Assembly (NCBI GenBank): GCA_963778945.1 | Contig: CAVZWL010000005.1 | Location: 1-64,000, forward strand | Direction of reading: 5' to 3' | From: Fen-1254 sp963778945 | GTDB taxonomy: Bacteria; Bacteroidota; Ignavibacteria; UBA10030 | Length of the DNA stretch: 64,000 nt | Part shown: positions 18,523 through 29,329 of the stretch, piece by piece | Layout of the letters: each line of letters opens with the position of its first letter | How positions within the stretch are numbered: position 1 is the stretch's first letter | Made by a program: the position numbers and the translations under genes | Notes under the pieces: generated by a model | What the model saw: only the letters and a program-made list of their open reading frames with translations | Told to the model about the DNA's origin: nothing | Database searches by the model: none

Positions 18523-20562
18523 ATGAAAAAATACACCCTCAAACCGCTTCCCGATGATCGCCTCCATCTCATCCAGCCCTCGAATCTCCGCATTCAATAT
18601 AAAAAGGAATTGAATCCTGCACAGTACTGAGGCGGTCACTTCCGTCAATGGCCCTCACCTTATCATTGCAGGCGCCGGCACCGGTAAAACACGCACGATC
18701 GTGTATCGTGTCGCTTACCTTGTGGAACTCGGAGTGCGGCCCGATGCGATATTGCTGCTGACCTTTACACGCAAAGCAGCACAGGAAATGCTTCGTAAAG
18801 CGTCCATTGCGCTGGACAGCAGATGCGAGCAGGTTTCAGGCGGAACGTTTCATTCGTTTGCCAATAGTATTTTGCGCAAATATCCGGCTGAAGTCGGATT
18901 CGAGCGCAATTTTACAATACTCGATCAAACGGATGCGGAAGATGTTGTAAATCTTATCCGCACGAAAATGAAATTCGATACACGGGAAAAACGCTTTCCC
19001 CGGAAAGAAACACTGTACGATCTGTACAGCCGGTCGTTCAATACACTGACTCCTCTCAAAGAGATATTGGCGCTCGATTATCCGCAGTACATCGAGCAAG
19101 AAGCGGATATTACGGCGTTGCACGCCGCTTTTACAATGTATAAGCGGGAACATAATTTGATGGATTATGACGATTTGCTTTTTCATCTGGCGGAGCTGCT
19201 CCGGAAGAATAAACCGGTCAGGGAGATTTTATCGGACCGGTTCAAATACATTATGGTCGATGAATATCAGGATACCAATAAAGTGCAGGCGGAAATCGTA
19301 ACGTCTGCTCGCGAACAAGCACAGGAATATTATGGTCGTCGGGGACGACGCGCAGTGTATTTATTCGTTTCGTGGATCGACTATCCGGAATATTCTCACA
19401 TTCGGGGAAGAATATCCGGATTGCAGAATCATCAAACTTGAGGAAAATTACCGAAGCACACAGCCGATTCTAAATCTTGCAAATGAAATATTAAAACACG
19501 GAACTCCGGTCCAATAGTTTCCACGGAATGCGTATGTATACCAAAGAACTTTATACAAAGAAAACCGGCGGGGAATTGCCTCAGCTCGTTGCAGCGGAAA
19601 ACGAAAACATGCAGTCCCGGTTTGTCGTTCAGAAAATACTGGAATTCCGCGAGATGGGCGTTCCGCTCGAAGAGATTGCGGTGCTGTTCCGGTCATCGTT
19701 CCATTCATTCGATCTGGAAATCGAACTCGCAAAGGCAAATCATTCCGTTTCTGAAATTCGGCGGATATAAATTTATCGAAACCTCTCATGTAAAAGACGT
19801 AATTGCATATTTGCGCGTCTTGGAGAACCCGCAGGATGTGGTTTCATGGAACCGTATTTTACTGCTTATCGACGGCGTGGGGCCTCGCACAGCGGAAAAA
19901 GTGGTCGATGACATCCTGAAACGGCGCGTAGGATTGGCAAAAGAATTCAGGGAAGCGGTTACGGCAACGACAAAATTCTGGATGGACTACGGGAATTATC
20001 CGGATCAGGTTAAAAAACTCTTTGAAGTTCTAAAAGAAGTCGTTTCGGTCAAAAATTCTCCGGCCGAGAAGACGGAATCATATTCTTGCGTTATTATGAG
20101 CCGATTCTTCGTGTCCGGTATGAAGATCATCAAAAACGGAAAAAGGACCTGGAGACTTTTCAAAATATTACCGAACGCTATACGTCGGTCGGTGAATTGC
20201 TGACCGATCTGGCTCTTGAACCGCCGAACGAAAGTGTTTCGGACATCGAGTCGCCGGGACGGGAAACTGAATTCTTGACGCTTTCCACCATTCATAGTGC
20301 AAAAGGATTGGAGTGGAATACGGTTATCATTATTTATGCGCTCGAGGGACGTTTTCCGGCAATGCGTGCCGCTGCCAGCGATGAAGAGATGGAAGAAGAA
20401 CGCCGCCTTATGTACGTTGCATGCACACGGGCAAAAGAACACCTTATGATAACATACCCGATGAATATCTACGATCGTGAGAGCGGGCTGATTCTTACAA
20501 AACCGTCCCGTTTTCTGGCGGGAATAAATGAACAGCTTCTTGAACCGTGGGTTGTCGATTGA
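18523..20562 (+). CDS. UvrD/PcrA-like superfamily 1 DNA helicase (frameshifted)
   Basis: About 680 aa in five frames. It starts at 18523; after KKELNPAQY a one-base shift near 18630 gives the Q-motif continuation and Walker A IAGAGTGKTRT. Then come LTFTRKAAQEM (Ia), GGTFHSFANSIL, the Walker B DEYQDTN (about 19260), GDDAQCIYSFRG (III, other frame at 19340), LEENYRSTQPIL (IV), VLFRSSFHS, LSTIHSAKGLEW (V, about 20280) and RRLMYVACTRAKEHL (VI). All helicase motifs are present; shifts lie near 18630, 19310, 19510, 19750 and 20090. The stop overlaps the next gene. The family does 3'-5' unwinding in repair; it is shorter than E. coli UvrD (720) and closest to the Bacteroidota/Chlorobi-type short UvrD helicases. 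Confidence 0.85.
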
Positions 20563-21078
20563 AGCCGCAGCGATGCGTCATACTTGCCGCTGGAATGGCG
20601 CGAAGGCTGCAGCCGTTGACCGATCATACTCCTCAATGTCTTTTAGATGTGCAGGGCAAACCGCTGCTCCAGCGCATACTTGAAAGACTATTCTCTGCCG
20701 GCATAGACGACGCAGCGCTGGTTGTGGGTTTTCAATCCGAACTTGTTCGTTCCTTCGTCAAAAGCACTTTCCCCAACAAACGGATTCGGTACATCTTCAA
20801 CCCGAACTATCACACAACCAACAATGCGTACGGTGAATCCATCGGAATAGCATCGTTTTCCCCCGAACTGTACGGAACAATTATTTTCCATCTTGCATGA
20901 ACGTGTACGCGCGGGTGCAGGCCGTACAGAATTTTATGAAGCATCGTTTCAAGCTCTGATTGAAAAAGGCGTCTGCGTAAGGGCGGCGGATGTCGGAACG
21001 CAACCCATGCTTGAAATCGATACTCAAGAAGATTATGACCGGGCGCTTCTTATGTGCCGCTGGGATGAGATCGAATGA
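20559..21078 (+). pseudogene. sugar/inositol-phosphate nucleotidyltransferase with internal gap
   Basis: A TTG start overlaps the helicase stop. The N-terminal part has the NTP-transferase signature CVILAAGMARRLQPLT with a downstream Lys (VQGKPLL), and a middle KRIRYIFNPNYHTTNNAYG. The frame then ends at 20900 and the C-terminal part (TEFYEASFQALIEKG, VRAADVGTQPMLEIDT) continues in another frame from about 20890. Together only about 173 aa remain, against roughly 240 in the family. The missing part is where the metal-binding Asp and the base of the sugar site normally lie, so this is not only a frameshift but a deletion of about 60-70 codons. The nearest relatives by context are CTP:inositol-1-phosphate cytidylyltransferases, since a CDP-alcohol transferase follows with a 4-base overlap. 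Confidence 0.65.
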
Positions 21079-21944
21079 GCTACGCATATCGAAACTCAAT
21101 TAAATCCGAACTTTCAGACGAACTCATCAATACGTATGCAATTCGCCCGTTTGCCGGAATGATCGTCCGGATGCTGTATCGCACCTCGGTGAGTCCTAAT
21201 CAACTGACGATGGCATCGATTGCGGCAGGGTTTGCCGCAGCGGTTGTCTATCTTCAGAATTCTGCTTCCGCTTTTATTTTAGCGGGACTTCTCGTTACCT
21301 GTAAAGACATCCTCGATTCTGCCGACGGCCAGCTTGCCCGCGCGAAAAATCAATTCAGCCGGAGCGGAAGATTTCTCGATTCGATCGGAGATTTTTTGGT
21401 CAATGCCGCTCTTTTCTCTGCCATCGGCAAAGTATTGTTCGAACAGAGCGGAATGAGCGTGATGTACGTTATAGCATCGGCTGGATTTGCCGGAACGACA
21501 TTAAGGGTTTCATATCACGTTTACTACCAGACTCGATTTCTTCACCTGCATGAAAAATACGAGAATAATCGGATAACGGAAGATGTGCGGCTTGAAGATG
21601 TTGAACGCGGAGGGAGAGAATTACAACTGCAAAGGATATTTCAAATCATTTATGGTTGGCAGGACCGGCTGATGCTGCGGATCGATCTCTGGTGCCTTAA
21701 AGGGATCCGGCATTCCGGCAAGCAGCGGGAGAGATGGTACACTGACGTAAAAGCACTTCGTCTTTCGGGGCTGCTCGGTCTTGGGACGGAATTGTTTCTT
21801 CTGACGGTCTGCTCTCTTTTCAACCGGCTTTTTCTTTATTGCATTCTCAATATAATAATGATGAACGGTATTTTTCTGGCGTCGGTATTCTATCGAAAAT
21901 TTATTCTCTCCAGAACTCTTTTCCTGGACAAAGAGAAAAATTAA
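21075..21944 (+). CDS. CDP-alcohol phosphatidyltransferase family membrane protein
   Basis: 289 aa. The catalytic motif D-G-x2-A-R-x8-G-x3-D-x3-D is complete: ADGQLAR, then SGRFLDSIGDF (about residues 79-104). Membrane helices lie at about 46-65, 68-80, 106-120, 130-145 and near 230-270. The enzyme moves a phospho-alcohol from a CDP-linked donor to an acceptor alcohol. Overlap of its ATG with the stop of the nucleotidyltransferase (ATGA) shows coupled translation, so the pair probably makes and uses one CDP-alcohol. Candidates are an inositol lipid or di-myo-inositol-phosphate; which one cannot be told. It ends convergently, overlapping by four bases the response regulator on the other strand. 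Confidence 0.8.
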   Translation: MSYAYRNSIKSELSDELINTYAIRPFAGMIVRMLYRTSVSPNQLTMASIAAGFAAAVVYLQNSASAFILAGLLVTCKDILDSADGQLARAKNQFSRSGRFLDSIGDFLVNAALFSAIGKVLFEQSGMSVMYVIASAGFAGTTLRVSYHVYYQTRFLHLHEKYENNRITEDVRLEDVERGGRELQLQRIFQIIYGWQDRLMLRIDLWCLKGIRHSGKQRERWYTDVKALRLSGLLGLGTELFLLTVCSLFNRLFLYCILNIIMMNGIFLASVFYRKFILSRTLFLDKEKN

Positions 21945-22982
21945 ACTGAAGCAGAAGCTGCAATAGTTTTTCGAAGCTGACGAAATCGCTTCAGTTTTCC
22001 GCGGATTGTGGAAAGCAGGGTTTTCTCTGAAATCGGTTTCATAAGATAATCATCCACTCCCAATTCTTTTCCCGTGCGCACCAGAGCTTCATCTGTAAGT
22101 CCCGTGAGGAAAATAAACGGGACATTTTGAATATCTTTCAATTCCTGTGTTTTCTCATAAAAGGTAAATCCGCCCATTGTCGAAGTTTCAAGATTAATAT
22201 CGCACAGAATGAGGTCGGGGATGAATTTGCGCAGGAGCGAAAATGCTTCATCGGATGTTGTCAAAGCAATGACATCGTATCCCGAGTCTTCGAACGATGT
22301 GGCGAGTAATTCCAATAATCGCGCATCGTCGTCGATAACGAGAATTTGTTCTTTTTTCTTCCGGCTTTGTAAAGAAGGGATATGCGGCTCTCGAATATTT
22401 TTCTGCGGTTCAACTTTAAGAATTTTTTCCGGTTGTTCTTCAAGAACGGTTTCCTTCTCCGTGATGATCGGATTTGCCGGGTTATTTGCCGAATTTTCCT
22501 TCTGGATGTCCAGTCTGATCTGTTTTTCCAGGATGTAATGATCCATTTCTTGAATGCCGAGAACGGCACGCAGTTCACGGAGCTGAATTTCTCCGGCCGG
22601 ATCGAGTACGCCTGTTTTCCATGCATCTCTTAATGCTGCCTGGTATATCGTTATTTCTTCAAGCGTGGGTATTGTTTTACGATCCTGTGTATCGGCAGTC
22701 TGTTCAACTTCGGCTAATACGGGTTCCGGCGGAACGGGAGGAGGCGTTATCTTTGGGCGGGAGATTTGTCTTCATCAAAAGAATCCGTTCTTCGAGAGCC
22801 AGCGTGTAGGCATTCCGCGGTTCTACTTCTTTAGCATGGGCTATTTCTGCCAGCGCTCTTTCAAGATCGCCTTTCTTAATAAGCTGATCGACCCTCTTTA
22901 AAATTTCACTGACAATGGTTTTATTGTCATCTCGTGATGTCAACTCAAGTCCTGAAATAGCTTCTTGACGAAACTTGACCAA
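21941..22982 (-). CDS. response regulator with N-terminal TPR-like helices (frameshifted)
   Basis: About 347 aa after joining two frames at a CCCAAAG run near 22755. The N-terminal part (LKRVDQLIKKGDLERALAEI, VEPRNAYTLALEERILLMK) looks like a TPR pair. A proline-rich linker and a helical segment (TLEEITIYQAALRDAWKTG, then LRELRAVLGI) follow. The C-terminal domain is a CheY-like receiver: LVIDDDARLL (acidic pocket), LILCDINLE (phospho-acceptor Asp) and PFIFLTGLTD with the Thr and MKPISEKTL with the Lys. No DNA-binding output domain follows, so it probably signals by protein contact. The receiver is last rather than first, which is less common. Confidence 0.75.
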
Positions 22983-23004
22983 TCATATGTTCAACTCCTC
23001 CAGC

Positions 23005-23223
23005 TCAGTTAATTGCCGTATGAATCTTATTGTTTGTTTCTTCACTAAGCAGCAGAGCTGCGTTGAGACCTGCATTCAGGCCGGACGTGTAGCTTAATGC
23101 AGCTACGCGCAATGCCAGCTGTTTGAACGATTCGTCCGTGCCCAGGCTTTCCTCAAGTAACGCGTAAACCGTTTGAGTTATATAATCCGGGATATCGGGG
23201 TTTTTTTTATGTTTTATGTCCAT
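23005..23223 (-). CDS. small conserved-looking protein, unknown (72 aa)
   Basis: Composition is protein-like: a charged start (MDIKHKKNPD), a helical middle (YITQTVYALLEESLG) and an alanine/leucine-rich end (LNAGLNAALLLSEETNN). No family recognised. It lies directly upstream of the TPR-receiver gene on the same strand (22 bases), so probably one transcript. Confidence 0.5.
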   Translation of the reverse strand: MDIKHKKNPDIPDYITQTVYALLEESLGTDESFKQLALRVAALSYTSGLNAGLNAALLLSEETNNKIHTAIN

Positions 23224-23422
23224 GGTTTTCTCGCATTATTTATTTTATACTGAAAGGCTCAAGTTCTGTTCCCAAATTATTTTTCCGGAATGGAATTTGA
23301 AAAGTCCCCTTTTTACTCTAAAAAGAAGAGAGCATGTTTGCCATGAGCTGTTTTTCTTGTTTGAGCGGGGTAGATTGTAGAAATGAAAAAGAATGTCGCT
23401 CGATTAAAATATCGACATGAAA

Positions 23423-24121
23423 TTATTCCGCTATTGCAGAAGAAACGACGATGATTCGAGCCGCACCGGCTTTCCTCAGTGCAGCGATACAAGCTTTGAT
23501 GGTTGCGCCGGTTGTAATGATGTCGTCGACTAACAGGCAATTCTTGGATGTGACGCATTGTTCTTTTTTGGGCAGGATGATGAATGCGTTTTGCATGTTT
23601 TTCCGGCGATCTTCAACGGACAAAGTTGTTTGCGATGCGGTATTTTTTGTCCGCCGGAGACATCCCGCAGCAACCGGTTTATGCAAAAGAGATGAAATAC
23701 CTTGAGCAATGAGTTCAGACTGGTTGTACCCGCGTTCTCTCAGTTTTACGCGATGCAGCGGAACCGGCACAATGATGTCGAATTCGGTATGCCGGTCAAG
23801 AAGAGAGGTTCCGATTATCTGACCGAGACGTATTCCGATGGATCTGAATTTTCGGTATTTTAGGGCATGGATGATATGCCGGAAAGCGCCCTTCCGAGTA
23901 AAGAGAAAGCATGAGATGAGTTCATGGGCCGATTTTTTCCGCACAATGAGTGCACACAATTCTTTATACTGCGGTGTGCTGAATGTGATGCGGGTAAGCG
24001 ATTCCCAGCATTGAGCGCACACTTTCTCCGAACGCAGGATACGATCTGAATCGCATACGATACAGTGGGGAGGATAAAAGAAATCAATAATTGCAAAGAC
24101 CAGAGATTTGATGACATTCAT
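23423..24121 (-). CDS. comF: ComF family amidophosphoribosyltransferase-like protein
   Basis: 232 aa. The N-terminal zinc finger is C-x2-C ... C-x2-C (CIVCDSDR and VCAQC). ALKYRKFRSIG and VPVPLHRVKLRERGYNQSE are family signatures, and LLVDDIITTGAT (about 193-204) is the PRPP-binding loop. ComF is needed for DNA uptake in competent bacteria and also occurs widely where competence is untested. A single gene upstream of the small 72-aa gene and downstream of the RAYT. Confidence 0.9.
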   Translation of the reverse strand: MNVIKSLVFAIIDFFYPPHCIVCDSDRILRSEKVCAQCWESLTRITFSTPQYKELCALIVRKKSAHELISCFLFTRKGAFRHIIHALKYRKFRSIGIRLGQIIGTSLLDRHTEFDIIVPVPLHRVKLRERGYNQSELIAQGISSLLHKPVAAGCLRRTKNTASQTTLSVEDRRKNMQNAFIILPKKEQCVTSKNCLLVDDIITTGATIKACIAALRKAGAARIIVVSSAIAE

Positions 24122-24155
24122 AAGGTAAACTCAAGCGCGGTATTGTCAAAAGCAA

Positions 24156-24716
24156 TTAATCAAATGTATGTCCCTTCAGCGATAGGGGGACTTCGTTATT
24201 TTGATAGTTGAGCATGCTTCCGCAATAATTTTGAGAAGTGTCGAAGTATGCCGGCAGCAAGTCTTTTCCATCAAACAGAAACTCGCGATTTCCAATCCAT
24301 TCGTTATAATCCGAATAGTTCCACAGTTCAGGGCTTGATACGAGTCCCGCTGCAACGGGATTAAAATGAATATAAAAAAGAAGACGGCAGATGTAATCGT
24401 CATTTTCGACTTGAATTCCTTTGGCGGTTCCTTGGAATATCGTTCCGTTGCGATGTTCGAGTCGATTGATTTTTTGAACATAAGCATTGAAAGTCGTTTG
24501 AATGAATTTGGAAATCGACCCTCCTTCCTGCTGTCGAAGCAGGAGGTGGTAGTGATTGGGCATAAAACAATATGCCATAATGCCGACATTATATTTCTTT
24601 TTATATTTTTGAAGCAGCGAAAGGCAATAAGAATAATGAAATTCTGATCGGAAAATATCCAGCCGATATGCTCCGCGGTTGTACACATGATAAAAGTAAT
24701 TATCATTGTAGATCAT
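24156..24716 (-). mobile_element. REP-associated tyrosine transposase (RAYT, Y1/HUH)
   Basis: 186 aa, full-length for the family. FYHVYNRGAYRLDIF at the start, the HUH motif in AYCFMPNHYHLLLRQ (about residues 48-62), the catalytic Tyr in FNAYVQKINR (about 77-86), and the family signature IHFNPVAAGLV (about 117-127) are all present. RAYTs act on single-stranded DNA hairpins and are linked to REP/BIME repeats. Two 81-bp repeats and a R1 element lie within 500 bp upstream. There are no IS200-like ends around it, so it is a domesticated single-copy gene rather than a self-moving IS. Confidence 0.9.
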
Positions 24717-24876
24717 GGTTTGTGCACCCCTTCCGTTTCTCTATACCTGGGGAAAAACGGGATTGAATATACCGATGTCCCTGACGGTATAAAGAAAGAA
24801 TTTGATGAATGGAAAAATGCTCTAAAGACCCTGTTGTGCAATATTCGGAATAAGCAACGAAAGAGTCAATAACCTA

Positions 24877-24983
24877 ATGCCATTCCCAAAAAAATGCTAT
24901 TGTATTCCCTGAGACCTCGTGCCGCGAAAACCATGCGCTTCTCTACGGAAAAACACAATATTGCTTATTTTAAGCGGTACTAG
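24877..24983 (+). repeat. R1 element, copy 2
   Basis: ATGCCATTCCCAAAAAAATG, then CTATTGTATTCCCTGAG, CTCGTGCCGCG and, 3', TTTTAAGCGGTACTAG. It is the same layout as 3873-3980, with ends CTCGTGCCGC and GCGGTACTAG nearly inverted. It abuts the 81-bp repeat at 24984. Confidence 0.75.
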
Positions 24984-25064
24984 AGGAGACCTTTCCAAGG
25001 TGGTTAAGAAAACACGTGAAAACCTTAGGAAATGTTGTATGTTTTAGGGACACCTTTCCAAGGT
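24984..25064 (+). repeat. 81-bp direct repeat, unit 1
   Basis: Starts AGGAGACCTTTCCAAGGTGG and ends GGGACACCTTTCCAAGGT, so each unit carries two ACCTTTCCAAGGT hairpins (5-bp stem, TCC loop) flanking a conserved 45-base middle. Almost identical to 25120-25200. It lies in the RAYT upstream gap. Confidence 0.85.
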
Positions 25065-25119
25065 ATGGCTGAGAATGGTTGCTGCTTCATAATCTATATC
25101 AACGGAAAAGCGGAGACTC

Positions 25120-25200
25120 AGGAGACCTTTCCAAGGTGGTTAAGAAAACACGTGAATATCTTAGGAAATACTGTATGTTTTAGGGACACCTTTCCAAGGT
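25120..25200 (+). repeat. 81-bp direct repeat, unit 2
   Basis: Same start, end and middle as unit 1 with only about five differences (for example GTGAATATC against GTGAAAACC). The 55 bases between the units are unrelated. It looks like a paired hairpin (BIME-like) target of the neighbouring RAYT. Confidence 0.85.
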
Positions 25201-25302
25201 GGGGGTTGCTAAGGGGGATTTTCAATAGTGCGGGTTTCTGAACGGTGGACGAATTGGATATTTCCGTTGATGACACTCATGAGTTCTTCAAAAAATCCAA
25301 AC

Positions 25303-27319
25303 TTAGTGCTTTGTTTCAAGTCCGGTTATTTCATCCCGTAATTCCGCGGCGCGTTCGAATTCCAAATCCTTGACCGACTGCTTCATTTGTTCCTTTAATT
25401 CCTCAATAAGATCTTTTTTCTGATCGCTTGATAGATAACGCGCAATATTCTCGGAAATGACTCTCGGCCGAACTTGCAAAGCGCGCTCATCCCGTTTCAT
25501 CTTGATGTCTGCAATGGAAGTCGCAGCAAGAATCTCATCCGTAGTTTTATAAATCGTTTTAGGATTGATGTTATTATTTTTGTTATACTCGATCTGCTTC
25601 TTTCGCCGCCTTTCAGTTTCATCGATCATTCTTTGCATCGAGCCGGTGATGGTATCGGCGTAGAGAATGACCTTTCCGTTTGCATTACGTGCCGTTCGCC
25701 CGGCAGTCTGAATGAGAGATCGTTCGGATCGAAGAAAACCTTCTTTATCCGCATCGATTATAGCTACAAGCGATACTTCGGGCAAATCCAATCCCTCGCG
25801 CAGCAGGTTAACGCCTACAAGGACATCGAATTCCCCCAGCCGCAAATCGCGGAGTGTCTCGACGCGTTCCAGTGCGTCGACTTCCGAATGGACGTAGCGG
25901 ACTTTCATTCCGATATTCAATAAATATTCCGTCAAATCTTCCGCCATGCGTTTTGTCAATGTCGTGATGAGCGTCCTTTCTTTTTGACCGGTTCTCGTGC
26001 GTATTTCAGCGATGAGATCGTCGATTTGAAACTTGCTCGGCCGCACTTCCACTACCGGATCGACAAGTCCCGTCGGCCGAATAACTTGTTCAACGATAAC
26101 ACCTTTGCTTTTTTCCAATTCATACGGTCCCGGCGTCGCACTGACAAAGATGATCTGATGAACAGTTGCTTCCCACTCCGCAAAGGTCAGAGGACGGTTG
26201 TCGAGGGCGGAGGGCAGGCGAAAGCCGTACTCGACAAGTGTCGTTTTTCGCGACCTGTCGCCCGCATACATGGCTCCAATCTGCGGAACGCTCACATGGG
26301 ATTCATCGATTACAGTGAGAAAATCTTTCGGAAAATAGTCGAGAAGGCATGACGGACGGGAACCGGGAGGCCGGCCGGCAAGATGACGCGAATAGTTTTC
26401 AATGCCTGAACAGTAGCCGACTTCGCGCATCATTTCCATATCGAATCGTGTACGTTGTTCAATGACGCTGTGCTTCCACCAATTTGCCGAGAGAGCGGAG
26501 TTCCGTCTGTCCGATCTCGGAGCTCCGCCGCTATTCCTTTCATAGCTTTTTCGATAGTCTCGCGCGAAGTAATAAATTGTTTAGCAGGGTATATCATTTC
26601 ATATTCTGTTTCACCCAGAACGTGTCCATCCAGCTTGTTAAAATAGCTTATGCGTTCGATTTCATCGCCGAAAAATTCCACACGAATTGCCTCTTCATTT
26701 TCGGATCCGGGGATAATATCGACGACATCACCGCGGACTCTAAATGTACCCCGGGCGAACTCATAGTCATTGCGGGCATAGAGCAAATCGATCAATCGCT
26801 TGAGAAATACCTGACGGCCGAGGCGGTCTCCTTTTTTTATCGTCACGGTTTGGCTGATCCATTCCTCCGGAGCGCCGATTCCGTAAATACTGCTGATGGA
26901 TGCCACAACAATAACGCTTGGGATCTCCGCTCAAGAGAGCGCTCGTTGCTCGCAAACGAAGACGGTCGATTTCGTCATTAATAGATGAGTCTTTTGCGAT
27001 GTACGTGTCGGACGAGGGAATATAGGCTTCCGGCTGATAATAATCGTAATAGCTGATAAAAAACTCGACTCTGTTTTTTGGGAAGAAATTTCTGAACTCT
27101 GCATAGAGCTGTGCCGCCAGTGTCTTATTATGTGACATGACCAGAACCGGCCTGTTGAGATCTTTGATGACATTGGAGATCGTAAAAGTCTTGCCGCTGC
27201 CGGTCACGCCGAGCAAGGTTTGATGCTATGTCCCCGCGCTGCAATCCTTCGGAAAGCTGGCGAATCGCTTCCGGCTGATCTCCGCAAGGAGTAAGACTGC
27301 TGATCAATTCAAAAGCCAT
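25303..27319 (-). CDS. uvrB: UvrB, excinuclease ABC subunit B (frameshifted)
   Basis: About 672 aa in four frames, the usual UvrB length. It starts MAFELISSLTPCGDQPEAI at 27319. Walker A GVTGSGKTFT and YYDYYQPEAYIPSSDT (damage-binding beta-hairpin) are in the next frame, SSIYGIGAPEEW to the UvrA-binding part in the third, and DFLTVIDESHVSVPQI (DEAD-like box), VEQVIRPTGLVDP, VGVNLLREGLDLPEVSLV and QTAGRTARN in the last. The C-terminus LKEQMKQSVKDLEFERAAELRDEI is the UvrC-binding UVR motif. Shifts lie near 27215, 26940 and 26450. A single-copy repair gene with such breaks points to sequencing error. Confidence 0.93.
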
Positions 27320-27532
27320 CGTACGAATATCCCATGAGTGTCTTTTTCTATCTCATTTAATATACAATTTTGCCCCGTTCTCTACAATCTTTTTGAAAGA
27401 ACATGGATCTGCCGAAGGACATTTCAAGAGCAATAATGTACAGGAGAGGAAGGGATCAGCACAATATCCGCAGTGATAGAATTATAACCTGTATCTGCCG
27501 GGATGGCTGCAAGAAAATTATTCGCGGGGCCT

Positions 27533-27560
27533 TAAAAGAAAGGGGCAATAAGCCGCCCCT
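27533..27560 (-). terminator. terminator after ald
   Basis: AGGGGC (27541-27546) pairs with GCCCCT (27555-27560); on the minus strand the stem is followed by TTCTTTT. It lies 15 bases beyond the ald stop. Confidence 0.65.
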
Positions 27561-27574
27561 TCATCAGTTTTCGT

Positions 27575-28695
27575 TTATCCATGGAGAACAGATTCAACCG
27601 GCGTATACGGCAAATCGAACGCATCCGCGACTCCTTTATATGTGATCAATCCGTCGACCATATTTAATCCGCGTTTGATTTCCATATTCGTGGCGGCTGC
27701 TTTTTCCCAGCCTTTGTTTGCAATTTCAACCGCGTACGGCAGTGTTGCATTTGTCAGTGCGATCGTCGATGTAAACGGCACAGCTCCGGGCATATTGGCA
27801 ACGCAATAGTGCACGACGCCGTCCACAACATAAATCGGATCTTCGTGGGTTGTCGGTCTGCACGTTTCGATGCACCCGCCCTGATCGACGGCTACATCGA
27901 CAATAACAGATCCCCGTTTCATCGTTTTCAGCATCGGTTTTGTAATCAGTTTCGGCGCTTTTGCGCCGGGAATTAAAACAGAACCGATGACGATATCGGC
28001 GGTCTTAATTTCTTTCCGAATCGTATGCACATTGCTTGCGATGCGTTACGACATTTTTCGGCATAATATCGTCAAGCTGGCGAAGCCGGAACAGGTTGCT
28101 GTCCAGGATAGAAACGCGTGCGCCGAGTCCTGCAGCAATTTTTGCCGCATTCGTTCCGACAATACCGCCGCCGAGAATGACAACATGGGCCGGTTCCACG
28201 CCGGGGACTCCGCCGAGCAAAATACCCCGCCCTCCCATCGTTCGCTCGAGATATTTTGCCCCTTCCTGGGGCGCCATGCGCCCTGCGACTTCACTCATAG
28301 GAATGAGCAGCGGAAGAGACCGGTCTTCTCTTTGAACCGTTTCATAGGCGATACACACGGCATGCGATTTCATCATCGCTTGCGTCAAGTCCTTGCTCGC
28401 AGCAAAATGGAAATATGTAAAAATAATTTGACCGGGGCGGATAAGCTTGTATTCCGATTTAATCGGCTCTTTTACCTTGACGATCATGTCGGATTGTGCA
28501 TAGACATCTTTCGCTTTGCTTTGCAATTTTGGCTCCGGCAGAACGATATGCGTCATCGTCGAATCCGCTGCCGAGTCCGGCTTTTGTCTCGACAATCACA
28601 GTATGACCCTCGGCGCAAAACGTTTCAACACCGACAGGAACAAGACCGACGCGTTCTTCATTCGGCTTGATTTCTTTGGTTACTCCGATAATCAT
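27575..28695 (-). CDS. ald: alanine dehydrogenase (frameshifted)
   Basis: About 373 aa, the family length. It makes pyruvate and ammonia from L-alanine with NAD. The start at 28695 (MIIGVTKEIKPNEERVGLVP) is chosen over 28719 because GAGGTG lies just upstream. K/E substrate residues appear in the N-terminal block, then MIVKVKEPIKSEYKLI, IAYETVQ, MSEVAGRMAPQEGAKYLE and the NAD-binding HVVILGGGIVGTNAAKIAAGLGA. After a shift near 28025, KTADIVIGSVLIPGAKAP, VIVDVAVDQGGCIET and VANMPGAVP follow. A first shift lies near 28580. Single gene with its own terminator. Confidence 0.92.
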
Positions 28696-29329
28696 GGGAA
28701 CACCTCGCAAAATATACATTGATAACTTTTTCGTCCCGCTGTTTTCGAAGCGTGAAAAGCTTGCAGCGAGGCATCTTTTTCGCGTGCATTATCGGTCTTT
28801 TTCGGGAAGGATGCAAGCACGAACTTTTCATTTTATCTCTTTATAAGAATAAATATTCTGTGTCAATTAGGGCAAAAGAACCAATGCCTTAAAAATATAT
28901 GCCGGACATATCTTTTGCAAAATTTATTTCGGCAGGGGTGGGTTAACAGCAGAGTTATTGAAAACAAAAAATAGAACCCTGTCGCTACGACTTTAAAGTT
29001 CACCTCTGCAGCCCGCACCGAGGCGGGGCAGCGCGGCAACGGCTGCGGAAAAGAAATGCGGTCATATCGGCATGAAAAAATTTCGGCGATAAATTTACGT
29101 TTAAAGGACTGCGATGATTATCGACCATTTATTTGAATTATATTTATCGCCGGAGGAAGAACGATTATTCATTCTCAAGTAATCTGCCGTAATGTCAGAC
29201 GAATCGACGGATCAACGATTATATCAAACTCCTATTCTTGCATTTTCTTTGATTTCTCAATACATTTTAATTGAGACTTAGTGAAAAAGAAATGAACAAT
29301 TACGTATATCCCAAATTGGAGGAAAAATA
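28696..29329. other. 634-bp gap between ald and gap
   Basis: Divergent promoters are expected here. Nothing I can name. A 22-codon open frame with protein-like composition (MIIDHLFELYLSPEEERLF) lies at 29114-29182 without a clear ribosome site. The strong RBS GGAGGAAAA precedes gap. Confidence 0.3.

Noticed and set aside
24687..24872. 61-codon + frame upstream of the RAYT gene, with a protein-like second half (GIEYTDVPDGIKKEFDEW)
   Set aside because: It overlaps the RAYT start on the other strand, has no RBS, and no family is recognised; could be a truncated remnant but support is too thin.
24984..25200. Considered as a CRISPR array
   Set aside because: Only two 81-bp units with a 55-base unrelated gap, and no cas genes; a REP/RAYT relation fits better.
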